A stretch of DNA of 64,000 nt, taken from contig JAEYLC010000027.1 of NCBI GenBank assembly GCA_023461435.1, positions 1 through 64,000 on the forward strand, given 5' to 3'. Shown here one piece after another: positions 33,402 to 41,386 of this stretch (position 1 is the first letter of the stretch; each line of letters begins with the position of its first letter). Made by a program: the position numbers and the translations under genes. The stretch comes from Bacillota bacterium. GTDB lineage: Bacteria; Bacillota; Clostridia; Christensenellales; SZUA-584. The notes beneath the pieces are model-generated. The model had not been told where the DNA came from. It ran no database searches and worked only from the letters and a program-made list of their open reading frames with translations.

Positions 33402-33501
33402 CCACAAGATTTGCCAGGAACATACACTTTATTGTATATGTTAATGCTATACCCTTATGATTGTTCAACCGCCGTCCTAAAACGCGCGGATCACATGTTT
33501 G

Positions 33502-33735
33502 TTAGCATTTCGCCGGACCACAGCCGCAGCCATCGCCGCATCCGCAGCAGCAAAGCAGGATGATAATCCAGATAATGCAGCAGCAGTTGCCGCCGCCGAA
33601 GCCGCCCCAGCCGCCGCCGCAGCCTTCATTGCAGCCACCACCAAAGCCGCCGCAGCAGCAGAGCAATAAGATGATAATCCAGCAGCAGCAACCTCCGCCG
33701 CCAAAGCCGCCTCCGCAGCCACCATCAAATCCCAT
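33502..33735 (-). CDS. Gly/Cys-rich microprotein with CCC-bracketed hydrophobic segments
   Basis: 77 residues, 19 of them Cys and a large share Gly. Two hydrophobic segments, WIIILLL and IIWIIILL, are each bracketed by Cys triplets (CCC-hydrophobic-CCC) and separated by Gly-rich linkers, giving an internal duplication. SD AAGGAGG lies about 9 bases upstream and a terminator follows, supporting expression. It resembles short high-cysteine clostridial proteins often labelled as chorion-class HCB-like, a name without functional meaning. No signal peptide. An overlapping Ala-rich frame on the same strand is a shadow. Function unknown. Confidence 0.75.
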   Translation of the reverse strand: MGFDGGCGGGFGGGGCCCWIIILLLCCCGGFGGGCNEGCGGGWGGFGGGNCCCIIWIIILLCCCGCGDGCGCGPAKC

Positions 33736-33836
33736 ATATAACGTCCTCCTTGTATAGATTATTCGGTTCTCCCCTTTTATTTGAGGCTCAATCTATACTA
33801 CGCAGGAGTGCGGATTTTGGTGCATATCGGCGGTTT

Positions 33837-35087
33837 TTATACGGAAAGTGATACGTCGTCCGGCATATCCCCGTCGCTGTTTTCCAACAGAACCGGCTCA
33901 CGGCCTTCGATGCCGTCGATGCGGCTCAGCTCCTTTTCGATGCTGCGCGATTTGCGCGACGCGTCTTCGAGGTTGTTCTGCGCGGCGCGCAGGCTCCGCT
34001 GTGTTCGGTCTATCGCGTCGGTAAAGCCGCCGAACGCTTTGCGCGTCGCATCGAGCAGCTTTAACACCTCGCCCGACTGCTTTTCGATCGCGAGCGTACG
34101 AAAGCCCATCTGCAGGCTGTTCAGCAGCGCGGTCAGCGTGGACGGCCCCGCGATGGTCACATGGCACTCGCGCTGGCAGATATCCGAGAGGCCGAGCGAT
34201 ATCGCGTCGGCGTACAGCCCTTCGGTGGGCAGATACATGATCGCGAAATCCGTTGTGACCGGCGGATTTATGTATTTGCTCTGTATGCGCTTGGCCTCGG
34301 TTATAAGGCTCTTTGACAGCGCCTTGATGGCTTCCTTGGCCGTCTCCTTGTTGCCCGCCGCAAACAGCTCTTCCTTCTTAATATAATCCTCCATCGGGAA
34401 TTTGGAATCGATCGGGAGCAGAACCGTGTCATCGCCGCTGCCCGGCAGCACGATGGCAAACTCCACATGCTCGCGGCTGTCCTTCACGCTCGCGTCGCGC
34501 ACATACTGAACGGGGGAGAGCATCGCCGAGAGCAGGCTCCCGAGCTGCGTTTCGCCCCAAGTGCCGCGCACCTTCACATTGGTGAGCACGCGCTTCAAAT
34601 CGCCCACGCCCGCGGCAAGGCTGCGCACCTCGCCCATGCTTTTGAACACCTGCTCGAGCTGGTCGCTGACCTGCTTAAATGAGCCGGTCAGGCGCTTTTG
34701 CAGCATATCCGAGAGCTGTTCGTCCACGGTCTTGCGCATCTGCTCGAGGCGGCGTTCGTTCGCGTCGGACATGTTTTTCAAATGCTGCTCCACTGCGCGG
34801 CGCAGCGTCTCCATGCTTTGCTGGTTCTGAGACGCGGTGTCACAAAGCGTCTTGGCAAAACCGTCGCCGAGCACCTTGAACATCTCCATCACCTCGCGGC
34901 GCTGCTGGTAGGCGCTCTGCGCGTTCTGCTGCTTTAAATCGCCAAGCAGTGTGACGAGCGTTGTCTGCATCCGGCTGATCGACTGATCCGCCTGAAACGT
35001 CTGATTTCTTCGCGAAAGCAGCAGTGCGAGTATGACAATCAGCAGTAAAATCACAGCGCCAGCTGTTATGTAGAAAATCGTCTCCAT
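33837..35087 (-). CDS. rmuC: DNA recombination protein RmuC
   Basis: 416 residues from the ATG after AAGGA; a longer frame to 35156 has no SD. One N-terminal membrane helix (about 3-25), then a long coiled coil (about 35-165) rich in Gln/Met/Leu, then the RmuC nuclease-like domain (VRGTWGETQLGSLL, VEFAIVLPGSGDD, LLPIDSKFPMEDY, DFAIMYLPTEGLYA, IAGPSTLTALLNSLQMGF). It limits DNA inversions at short repeats and has roles in phage defence in other bacteria. Ends about 100 bases after the Gly/Cys-rich gene start region. Confidence 0.95.
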   Translation of the reverse strand: METIFYITAGAVILLLIVILALLLSRRNQTFQADQSISRMQTTLVTLLGDLKQQNAQSAYQQRREVMEMFKVLGDGFAKTLCDTASQNQQSMETLRRAVEQHLKNMSDANERRLEQMRKTVDEQLSDMLQKRLTGSFKQVSDQLEQVFKSMGEVRSLAAGVGDLKRVLTNVKVRGTWGETQLGSLLSAMLSPVQYVRDASVKDSREHVEFAIVLPGSGDDTVLLPIDSKFPMEDYIKKEELFAAGNKETAKEAIKALSKSLITEAKRIQSKYINPPVTTDFAIMYLPTEGLYADAISLGLSDICQRECHVTIAGPSTLTALLNSLQMGFRTLAIEKQSGEVLKLLDATRKAFGGFTDAIDRTQRSLRAAQNNLEDASRKSRSIEKELSRIDGIEGREPVLLENSDGDMPDDVSLSV

Positions 35088-35271
35088 ATTCAATCCTTTC
35101 AATGCGGGCATCCATTTTGTAAGTATAGCATAATAAAAGGGCGTTTTTCGGGACAAGTCAATATTACAAGGTTATTGCTTTTTGCTTTTTAAACGTCGAT
35201 TTTAAAAAAATGTATACCTTTCACAAATCCGGTCAACAATAAGAATGGTATTGAAAACCGATAAATAATTG

Positions 35272-35300
35272 TTGACTTTAATCACTTGCTGTGCTATTCT
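35272..35300 (+). promoter_or_regulatory. Promoter of the DUF2975 operon
   Basis: -35 TTGACT (35272-35277) and -10 TATTCT (35295-35300), 17-bp spacer, with TGC giving an extended -10. About 25 bases before the start codon. Confidence 0.65.
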
Positions 35301-35324
35301 CACCAAAAATGGAGGTATTCTGTG

Positions 35325-35792
35325 ATGCCAGAAAGATGGAATATACCTTTAATACTGCAGCGCATGCTGGAGGTTTTGCTGGTAATCAGTCCTTTTGTCA
35401 TCATCGCGATGCCTTTTATTTTTTTATATGTGGATCCTGCGTTTGTGGACAAGTACTTTTCAGGCGGCGCGCAGGATAAATGGGTAGCTTTCGCGTTTAT
35501 CGAATTCTGCAGCGTGTGCTGCTGGTTTATTTTATTGTTTTTGCAGAAACTTTTAAAGACTGTCAATGTGAGTTCGCCTTTTGTTATCAAAAACGTGCAG
35601 TATTTGAAGTTCATCTCATACATCTGCGCGTTCATGGCGTTTGTGCTCATTGTCAAGACGTTTGTTGACTTTTCGGTGATGACGCCTGTCGTGGCGATAC
35701 TCGGGCTGCTGTCCTGCCTGTTCTGCCAGACGCTTGCATGGGTGTTCGATAAAGCCATAAGGCTCAAAGACGAGAACGATCTGACGATCTGA
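35325..35792 (+). CDS. DUF2975 membrane protein
   Basis: 155 residues from ATG 35325 (GTG 35322 is equally near the GGAGG SD). Four membrane helices: about 10-32, 58-80, 92-112 and 124-145. DUF2975 proteins are encoded next to YozG-like XRE regulators, as here, with an unknown regulatory or envelope role. The stop is about 20 bases before the XRE start. Confidence 0.85.
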   Translation: MPERWNIPLILQRMLEVLLVISPFVIIAMPFIFLYVDPAFVDKYFSGGAQDKWVAFAFIEFCSVCCWFILLFLQKLLKTVNVSSPFVIKNVQYLKFISYICAFMAFVLIVKTFVDFSVMTPVVAILGLLSCLFCQTLAWVFDKAIRLKDENDLTI

Positions 35793-35811
35793 CGGAAAAG
35801 GAGGAGAGCCA

Positions 35812-36027
35812 TTGGCAATAATCGTGAATCTTGATGTCATGATGGCGAAAAGGAAGATATCGCTCAATGAGCTCTCGGATAAGGTCGGGATCACGAAGGC
35901 GAATTTGTCCATATTAAAAACCGGCAAGGCAAAGGCGATACGCTTTTCAACGCTCAATGCGATTTGTATCGAACTCAACTGCCAGCCTGGCGATATTTTA
36001 GAGTTCAGGGAGGATGAGGATGACTGA
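35812..36027 (+). CDS. XRE-family (YozG-like) helix-turn-helix regulator
   Basis: 71 residues from TTG 35812, seven bases after AAAGGAGGA. The whole protein is one HTH: VNLDVMMAKRKISLNELSDKVGITKANLSILKTGKAKAIRFSTLNAICIELNCQPGDILEF. This is the standard partner of DUF2975 and probably autoregulates the operon. Its 3' end overlaps a short acidic frame by 8 bases. Confidence 0.9.
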   Translation: MAIIVNLDVMMAKRKISLNELSDKVGITKANLSILKTGKAKAIRFSTLNAICIELNCQPGDILEFREDEDD

Positions 36028-36133
36028 CACCAACTATCTGTACGAGTACTTTCTCGCGAACAGTCCGGATCAAAAAGAAGAGGATTCGGAACCGGCCGAG
36101 GAAGACGACAGTCTCGTCGATGAAGACAAATAA
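36020..36133 (+). CDS. Acidic 37-residue microprotein
   Basis: ATG 36020 lies inside the end of the XRE gene (8-base overlap) and directly after the SD GGAGGATGAGG. The product MTDTNYLYEYFLANSPDQ plus an acidic tail has 14 Asp/Glu in 37 residues. The frame ends before a strong terminator, so it is the last gene of the DUF2975-XRE operon. Family unknown; a similarly placed short frame in other DUF2975-XRE operons would confirm it. Confidence 0.6.
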   Translation: MTDTNYLYEYFLANSPDQKEEDSEPAEEDDSLVDEDK

Positions 36134-36142
36134 GTGAATGGG

Positions 36143-36172
36143 AAACAGCGGCCAGGATAACCGCTGTTTTTT
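36143..36172 (+). terminator. Intrinsic terminator
   Basis: AAACAGCGG pairs with CCGCTGTTT around nine bases, followed by T. Ends the DUF2975-XRE-microprotein operon. Confidence 0.85.
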
Positions 36173-36273
36173 AGTTGGATCGCATACGGCGTCGGGTTTT
36201 ACAGCGTTGATAATTCAAACAGAAAGTGATACGTTATTAAGCATCAATCACGCGGGAAAAGAAAGGCAGCATC

Positions 36274-37467
36274 ATGTTAACAAGAAGCAACATCAAAAAT
36301 GGAGATCAGCTCTCCATTCTCGGATTCGGCTGCATGCGCTTTCCGATGAAGGGAAGAAGCATTGACGAGGACAGAACCATTGCCATGATCCGGGATGCCA
36401 TCGGCAAGGGCGTGAATTACTTTGATACGGCATATATCTACCATGGCGGAAAGAGCGAATCACTGCTCGGCAAAGCGCTCTGCGGAGGCTACAGAGAGAA
36501 AGTGAAGGTCGCGACCAAGCTGCCGCACTACATGGTCAGCAGCCTCGACGGCGCGAAAAAGATATTTCAAAACCAGCTTAACAAGCTTCGGACCGATTAT
36601 ATCGATTATTACCTGCTGCACATGCTCTCGGACAAAGCGGGATTTGAACGGATGGCGAAGCTCGGCGTGATGGACTGGCTCGAGCAGCTCAAAAAGGATG
36701 GCGTCATCAGAAATCTCGGATTCTCGTTCCACGGAGAAAAAAGCGATTTTGCGGAGCTCGTGACGGCATATCCGTGGGACTTCTGCCAGATTCAATACAA
36801 CTATCTCGATGAGAACAATCAGGCCACAAAGGCGGGGCTGCAGCTTGCCCATTCCCTGGGTATGCCCGTCATCGTGATGGAACCGCTTCGCGGCGGCAAG
36901 CTTGCGGACAGCCTGCCCCAGGAAGTGCTGCGCGAGTTTAGCAGCTTTGATGCGGAGCGGACGCCGGTGGAGTGGGCGCTGCGCTGGATATGGAACCATC
37001 CCGAGGTGACGGTCGTGCTGTCCGGTATGAGCAGCGAAGCCCAGCTCGAAGAGAATGTGCGCGTCGCATCCTCGGCGCGGGCGGGGGCGCTGACGGATGA
37101 GGAGCTTAAGCTTTTTGACCGCGTGAAGGCAGTGCTCCTTGAGAAGACAAAGGTGCCCTGCACCGGCTGCGGCTATTGTATGCCGTGCCCGTCCGGCGTG
37201 AATATTCCGGGCTGCTTTTCCGTCTACAACGATAAATATCTGCTGGGCAAAAAAGGATCGCGCATGAAGTATTTTCAGAACCTCGGGCTCGGAGCGAAAA
37301 AACCGAGTTTCGCGTCGCTGTGCACCGAGTGCGGTAAATGTGAGCGCCACTGCCCGCAGCATATTGAGATACGAAACGAGCTCAAAACAGTGAAGAAGGA
37401 GATGGAAGGGCCCTTGTTCAAGCCGCTTTTGTCCGCGGCGAGAAAAGTGATGAGGGTGAACCGGTAA
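36274..37467 (+). CDS. Aldo/keto reductase with C-terminal 4Fe-4S domain
   Basis: 397 residues. AKR barrel: GFGCMRFPM, YFDTAYIYHGGKSE (catalytic Tyr), KVATKLPHY (Lys), and NLGFSFHGEK (His region). After about residue 285 a ferredoxin tail binds clusters through CTGCGYCMPCPSGVNIPGC and CTECGKCERHCPQ. This fused clade is typical of anaerobes and links reduction of an unknown carbonyl substrate to iron-sulfur electron carriers. SD GAAAGG upstream. Monocistronic. Confidence 0.93.
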   Translation: MLTRSNIKNGDQLSILGFGCMRFPMKGRSIDEDRTIAMIRDAIGKGVNYFDTAYIYHGGKSESLLGKALCGGYREKVKVATKLPHYMVSSLDGAKKIFQNQLNKLRTDYIDYYLLHMLSDKAGFERMAKLGVMDWLEQLKKDGVIRNLGFSFHGEKSDFAELVTAYPWDFCQIQYNYLDENNQATKAGLQLAHSLGMPVIVMEPLRGGKLADSLPQEVLREFSSFDAERTPVEWALRWIWNHPEVTVVLSGMSSEAQLEENVRVASSARAGALTDEELKLFDRVKAVLLEKTKVPCTGCGYCMPCPSGVNIPGCFSVYNDKYLLGKKGSRMKYFQNLGLGAKKPSFASLCTECGKCERHCPQHIEIRNELKTVKKEMEGPLFKPLLSAARKVMRVNR

Positions 37468-37495
37468 GGTGGATTTTTATGCGTCTGACTTCCCG

Positions 37496-38254
37496 CTAAA
37501 TCACTTCGACGCCTGCTTCCTTCGCCGCGTCGATGATGTCCTGCGACAAGCCGCCGTCTGAAACGAGCATATTGATATCACTAAGAGCACCGAACGTATA
37601 GGGGAGGCTCTTGCCCACCTTCGTGGAATCCATCAGCATGATCACCTTGGACGCGCGCCTTAATAATTCCTGTTTGAGCTCACATTCAGAATAGGTGCCG
37701 CTCGTGAAGCCGTTTTGCAGCGAGAAGCCGCTGGCCGCCATAAAAGCCGTGTCGATATTCACGCCCGATAAAAATGCGGAAGCGTTGGCGCCCGATACGG
37801 ATATCGTGTTGCGGCTCAGTTGCCCGCCGATGAGCATCACGGTCGGCTTGGTTTTTTTGATCAGTTCGAGAGCGATGTTCGGGCCGCTGGTCAAAAGCGA
37901 CACAAAATCGTCGGGGATCTGCTTGGCAAACATCATCAGCGTGGTGCCCGAGTCAAGATAAAGCGACCGGCCGCCTTCCACGAAGGGAACAGCTTTTTTG
38001 GCGATCAGTGTTTTGGCAGCCGTGTTCTCCAGAGCGCGCCGCGAATAGATATCTTCCGCCGCCATCGACAAGCGCGAAAGCGCCACGGCGCCGCCGCGCG
38101 TCCGCTTGACAAGCCCCTCTTCCTCAAAGAACTTGAGGTCACGGCGCAGCGTCATGCTGGAGCAGCCCGGAAACATCGTTTCCAGATCTTTCAGAAACAC
38201 TTCGCCTTTTGCGTTCAAAAGGTCTCTGATCACGTCCCGCCTCTTCGTGTTCAC
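37496..38254 (-). CDS. DeoR-family sugar-responsive repressor
   Basis: 252 residues from GTG 38254, chosen because GGAGG lies 8 bases upstream; ATG 38269 is an alternative. N-terminal HTH: RRDVIRDLLNAKGEVFLKDLETMFPGCSSMTLRRDLKFFEEEGLVKRTRGGAV. C-terminal DeoRC sensor domain with DSGTTLMMFAKQ and VMLIGGQLSRNT, binding a phosphorylated sugar. No sugar-use operon is next to it, so its regulon is unknown. Divergent from tadA. Confidence 0.92.
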   Translation of the reverse strand: MNTKRRDVIRDLLNAKGEVFLKDLETMFPGCSSMTLRRDLKFFEEEGLVKRTRGGAVALSRLSMAAEDIYSRRALENTAAKTLIAKKAVPFVEGGRSLYLDSGTTLMMFAKQIPDDFVSLLTSGPNIALELIKKTKPTVMLIGGQLSRNTISVSGANASAFLSGVNIDTAFMAASGFSLQNGFTSGTYSECELKQELLRRASKVIMLMDSTKVGKSLPYTFGALSDINMLVSDGGLSQDIIDAAKEAGVEVI

Positions 38255-38388
38255 TCCGTATGCCTCCATTGTTCAGAATTCATATGCAATAATATATCAC
38301 CGATGTTCATTTTTCACAATATCACGCTATTTTTTTTCATCGTCGTCGGGCGACGCATTGAAAACCTGATGCGCGCGTCCCAAGGCCA

Positions 38389-38397
38389 TGCTATAAT
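38389..38397 (+). promoter_or_regulatory. Extended -10 promoter directly before tadA
   Basis: TGCTATAAT is a perfect TGn-TATAAT. The -10 ends 6 bases before the tadA ATG, so transcription should start at or next to the start codon. Confidence 0.6.
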
Positions 38398-38403
38398 GGA
38401 CGC

Positions 38404-38859
38404 ATGAATGATCATGAATTCTTCATGGCGGCTGCCATCGACATGGCCAAAAAAGCCGCCGCCAAAGACGAAGTCCCCGTCGGCGCCGTTATCGTTCGGG
38501 ACGGGAAAATACTGGCAAAGGCGTGCAACCTTCGTGAAACGCGAAAAAACCCGCTGGCCCACGCCGAGCTGCTGGCTATCGACAAAGCGTCTAAGCGCCT
38601 TCGTGGCTGGCGGCTGCCCGGATGCACGCTGTATGTGACGCTGGAGCCGTGCCCCATGTGTGCGGGCGCCATCATCAACGCGCGCATCGAAAATGTCGTG
38701 TTCGGCGCCTACGATCCCAAGGGCGGTGCCATGGGATCGCTCTACAATCTCGCGGAAGGCAAGCTCAACCACATGCCGCAAATCCTGGGCGGCGTTATGC
38801 GCGACGAATGCGCGGCGCTGCTGACGGCGTACTTCAAATCGAAAAGAACAAAATCTTAA
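38404..38859 (+). CDS. tadA: tRNA-specific adenosine deaminase
   Basis: 151 residues. Converts A34 of tRNA-Arg(ACG) to inosine. Zinc/catalytic motif HAELLAIDKA (H-A-E) and PCPMCAGAI (P-C-x2-C); N-terminus MNDHEFFMAAAIDMAKKAAAKDEVPVGAV fits the family start. There is no SD before this ATG, and a promoter lies immediately upstream, which suggests a leaderless mRNA. An ATG seven codons in also lacks an SD. Confidence 0.95.
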   Translation: MNDHEFFMAAAIDMAKKAAAKDEVPVGAVIVRDGKILAKACNLRETRKNPLAHAELLAIDKASKRLRGWRLPGCTLYVTLEPCPMCAGAIINARIENVVFGAYDPKGGAMGSLYNLAEGKLNHMPQILGGVMRDECAALLTAYFKSKRTKS

Positions 38860-38988
38860 GGCGCCTGTTTTTTCATTTTTCGTCAAAACAAGTCAATATT
38901 TAGCTTTTTTCGCGGTGCATCTTCTGTTTCAGCTTATATTTTTTCGTTTATAAATCAACTGTGAATTTTCCCCTTGGAGGCAAATACA

Positions 38989-40401
38989 TTGTACTTGTTT
39001 GAGCAGATGGAGCATCCCGGATATCCGTTTGACGCAAATCACGCTGGGTGCGGGCAGGCGGGTGTTTTTGATAAAGCCGGAATACCGGAAAATACGATAT
39101 ACGCGTTTGAAGCGGATTTTTTTTCAGGAGATATCAGCCTCACTGATTTAAATTCAGGGCAGGAGAAAACGCTCGCGCTGAAGCATGTGCTGGAGAACGT
39201 GCATCCCGACGACGTCGCGGCTGTTCAGTCCGCCATCTCCTTCATTTCTGGCTTTGAGCGGCGGTCCATACATCTGAAAATCAGATATATGAACGAAGAG
39301 GGGTCTCGCTGCTTTGAGGTGAAGGGAATGGCGCTGTCGCGGGACGACAGAGTCTTTGCCATCGGATGCATGTATGACGACAGACTGGTCGAGAGCCGGG
39401 ACGAACGCCTTGAGTTTCTTGAAAAGCATGATGCGCTGACCGGATTTGCAAACGCTGCCGCGTTCGACGCGTTTGTGAGCGATTTTTTCAAATTCGGTAT
39501 GTATCCCCAAACGCTGATCGTCGCCAAGATCGACCGTTTCAACGAGATCAACAATGCTTTCGGTTATAACGCGGGCAATACGCTGATCAAGAACGTAGCG
39601 GAGGTGATCAAAGAATGTTTCTTCGACGCCGAGATCATTGCGCGGATCGGCGGGGGAGAATACTGCGTCGTCTATGCGGGCAAGAGCCCGCTTGAGATTG
39701 ACAACAAGATCAAGCAGACCCGCATGATGCTGCACGGCATGTATATGAACCTTGTGAAAACCGACGTCAGCTTCGGGTATTCGTCGGCTGAGAAAGCCGT
39801 CAGCTTCTGTGACTTATATCGCCAGGCGCTTAATAAAATGCGCAAGATCAGCGCGATGCACACTGTATTGACCGAGAATACCATGATCGACAGCATCAAC
39901 GGCATTATCGAAACAAAGGCGGCGTGGGGCAAACGGCCTGTCAGGCTCCAGAGCCTGTCGTCGCAGGTGGCTGCCGTCCTCGGGTGCGGGGAAGAATGCA
40001 TCGACGTTGTCAAGGTGCTCGCCAAAATCGCGGATATCGGCTTTATCGGCCTTAACAACGATCTGATCAAAAACAGGCTGAATCTTGCCGACGACGACTA
40101 TGACGAATTTATGCAGCATGTCGATTTCGGCAAAAAGATCATCGGCAAAATCGACGAGCTTAAGGATCTGCAGGAGCTTTACAAGAGCGTATTCAAGCGT
40201 TACGACGAGCATCCGGGCCGTATACCTTTGCCGAGCCGCATCATCGCGGGCGTGCGCGGGTTTGACGATATCGTCTCGGCCCACAGGGCCGGCGGACAAG
40301 ACATCACCGAGCAGTTTATGGAGACGAGGGGCAAGCAATTTTGCCCCGAGGTGGTGGACGCGATTGTGGATGTGGCGTGCAGGCATTACGCGCTGCGCTG
40401 A
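38989..40401 (+). CDS. Degenerate GGDEF plus HD-GYP-like protein
   Basis: 470 residues from TTG 38989, which follows GGAGG by 8 bases; a TTG at 38974 contains that SD. Residues about 20-135 look like a PAS/sensor domain; 140-295 is a GGDEF fold (DALTGFANAAAFD, IDRFNEINNAFGYNAGNTL) with GGGEY instead of GGDEF near residue 221; 310-470 resembles HD-GYP but lacks the HD pair (ADIGF where HDIGK is usual) and the GYP motif (DEHPGRIP). Both enzymatic sites look dead, so a c-di-GMP-binding or protein-interaction role is likelier. Confidence 0.8.
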   Translation: MYLFEQMEHPGYPFDANHAGCGQAGVFDKAGIPENTIYAFEADFFSGDISLTDLNSGQEKTLALKHVLENVHPDDVAAVQSAISFISGFERRSIHLKIRYMNEEGSRCFEVKGMALSRDDRVFAIGCMYDDRLVESRDERLEFLEKHDALTGFANAAAFDAFVSDFFKFGMYPQTLIVAKIDRFNEINNAFGYNAGNTLIKNVAEVIKECFFDAEIIARIGGGEYCVVYAGKSPLEIDNKIKQTRMMLHGMYMNLVKTDVSFGYSSAEKAVSFCDLYRQALNKMRKISAMHTVLTENTMIDSINGIIETKAAWGKRPVRLQSLSSQVAAVLGCGEECIDVVKVLAKIADIGFIGLNNDLIKNRLNLADDDYDEFMQHVDFGKKIIGKIDELKDLQELYKSVFKRYDEHPGRIPLPSRIIAGVRGFDDIVSAHRAGGQDITEQFMETRGKQFCPEVVDAIVDVACRHYALR

Positions 40402-40415
40402 TGAATACGTGTGAC

Positions 40416-40443
40416 AAAGCACTTGGAGACGAGTGCTTTTTTT
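40416..40443 (+). terminator. Intrinsic terminator
   Basis: AAAGCACT pairs with AGTGCTTT around eight bases, then further T. Confidence 0.85.
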
Positions 40444-40483
40444 ACAATCAATTCTAATTTCAATTCTTCACTAAGGAGCGTCT

Positions 40484-40540
40484 ATGAGTGTAAGAAAAGA
40501 TAAGGAAGTGACGTCTTGGGGCTGCTTTCATGGCTGTTAG
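40484..40540 (+). CDS. 18-codon leader peptide or displaced N-terminus
   Basis: ATG 40484 has a good SD (TAAGGAG) and encodes MSVRKDKEVTSWGCFHGC before TAG. It overlaps the start of the next frame, which begins at a TTG inside it. Either an upstream peptide with translational coupling, or the true beginning of the membrane protein, displaced by a -1 frameshift near 40520. Confidence 0.4.
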   Translation: MSVRKDKEVTSWGCFHGC

Positions 40541-40803
40541 AATATTTTCATAAGGAAAGTTGTTCAAAAGGCAGAAAAATCGGATGCCTTTTACTGATAA
40601 TTCTTTCTGTTATACTTTTCTGTTTGTCGAATGGCCTTCGTTCGATAAGCCAGTATTCTGCTTATATTGGTTTTCCCGCCAGCTTTTTAACACTGTGGTT
40701 TGGGCTTGGATTTAGAATTGGAAAAGGTGTAAAGTATCTTCTTTTTGGCTTGATTATAATAATAATAGCCGTAATTGTCTTTTATATAGCATCCCCCAAA
40801 TAA
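40516..40803 (+). CDS. Small membrane protein, unknown
   Basis: 95 residues from TTG 40516 with AAGGAAG 8 bases upstream. Three membrane helices: about 22-40, 48-66 and 72-92 (GLIIIIIAVIVFYI). AT-rich relative to neighbours. Not recognised. Uncertain start because of the overlapping short frame at 40484. Confidence 0.55.
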   Translation: MGLLSWLLEYFHKESCSKGRKIGCLLLIILSVILFCLSNGLRSISQYSAYIGFPASFLTLWFGLGFRIGKGVKYLLFGLIIIIIAVIVFYIASPK

Positions 40804-40836
40804 ACAAAAAGCCTGGCAGGCAGATGCCCGTCAGGC
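40804..40836 (-). terminator. Intrinsic terminator of the bactofilin gene
   Basis: Minus strand GCCTG-ACGGGCA against TGCC-TGCCAGGC with two loops' worth of mismatch, then TTTTTGTTT. Stem GCCTG/CAGGC plus inner TGCC/GGCA is clear. Confidence 0.65.
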
Positions 40837-40852
40837 CATGAGGTTGATTTTC

Positions 40853-41365
40853 TTATACTGCCGCTTTCTCAGCGGATTTTTCAGCCGGTTTCTCGGCCGC
40901 TTTTCTGGATGCTTTTTCAGCGGGTTTTTCAGCCGGAATGTCCGCATTTTTGGTCTCATGCTTTTTCTCATGAGCTTCGGCAGGCGCGCTGAGCAGCGCT
41001 TGCTGTTCCTGACCGTCGGTAATGCTGCATTTGCCCGAATAGTAAGCGCCCTGCTCAATCGCAAAGCTCGAAGCAGAGAGATTGCCCGTCAGCTTGGCGC
41101 CGCTGAGCATCTGAACGGCGCCCGATGCGGTCAGGTTGCCGTTGATTCTGCCCGCGATGTTCACATTAATGCCCGTGACGCTGCCTTCTATCGCGCCGTC
41201 GGCGCCGATAGTGATGTCGCCGCCGGCTTTCACGTTGCCTTTGACTGCTCCGTCGACGCGAACGCCGCCCAGCGTGTCAATATTGCCGGAGAACGTTGTG
41301 CCGGTTGGAATGCACGCATCCGGCATGTTTCTCAAACGGGCGGGTTCATTTTTAATTCTTGCCAT
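40853..41365 (-). CDS. Bactofilin with Lys/Glu/Pro-rich tail
   Basis: 170 residues. Bactofilin beta-helix core (about 20-115): CIPTGTTFSGNIDTLGGVRVDGAVKGNVKAGGDITIG, repeated Gly-rich rungs. The C-terminal about 35 residues are tandem AEKPAEKAxxKA-type repeats, a disordered basic/acidic tail. Bactofilins polymerise without nucleotide into membrane-associated filaments that shape the envelope. SD GGAG upstream. The long frame on the other strand is a shadow of the repeats. Confidence 0.92.
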   Translation of the reverse strand: MARIKNEPARLRNMPDACIPTGTTFSGNIDTLGGVRVDGAVKGNVKAGGDITIGADGAIEGSVTGINVNIAGRINGNLTASGAVQMLSGAKLTGNLSASSFAIEQGAYYSGKCSITDGQEQQALLSAPAEAHEKKHETKNADIPAEKPAEKASRKAAEKPAEKSAEKAAV

Positions 41366-41386
41366 GTTTTTTTCGCACTCCTTTGT

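Noticed and set aside
33477..33728. Ala-rich frame overlapping the Gly/Cys-rich gene
   Set aside because: Same strand in another frame; an artefact of GC-rich repeats, whereas the Cys frame has the SD and terminator.
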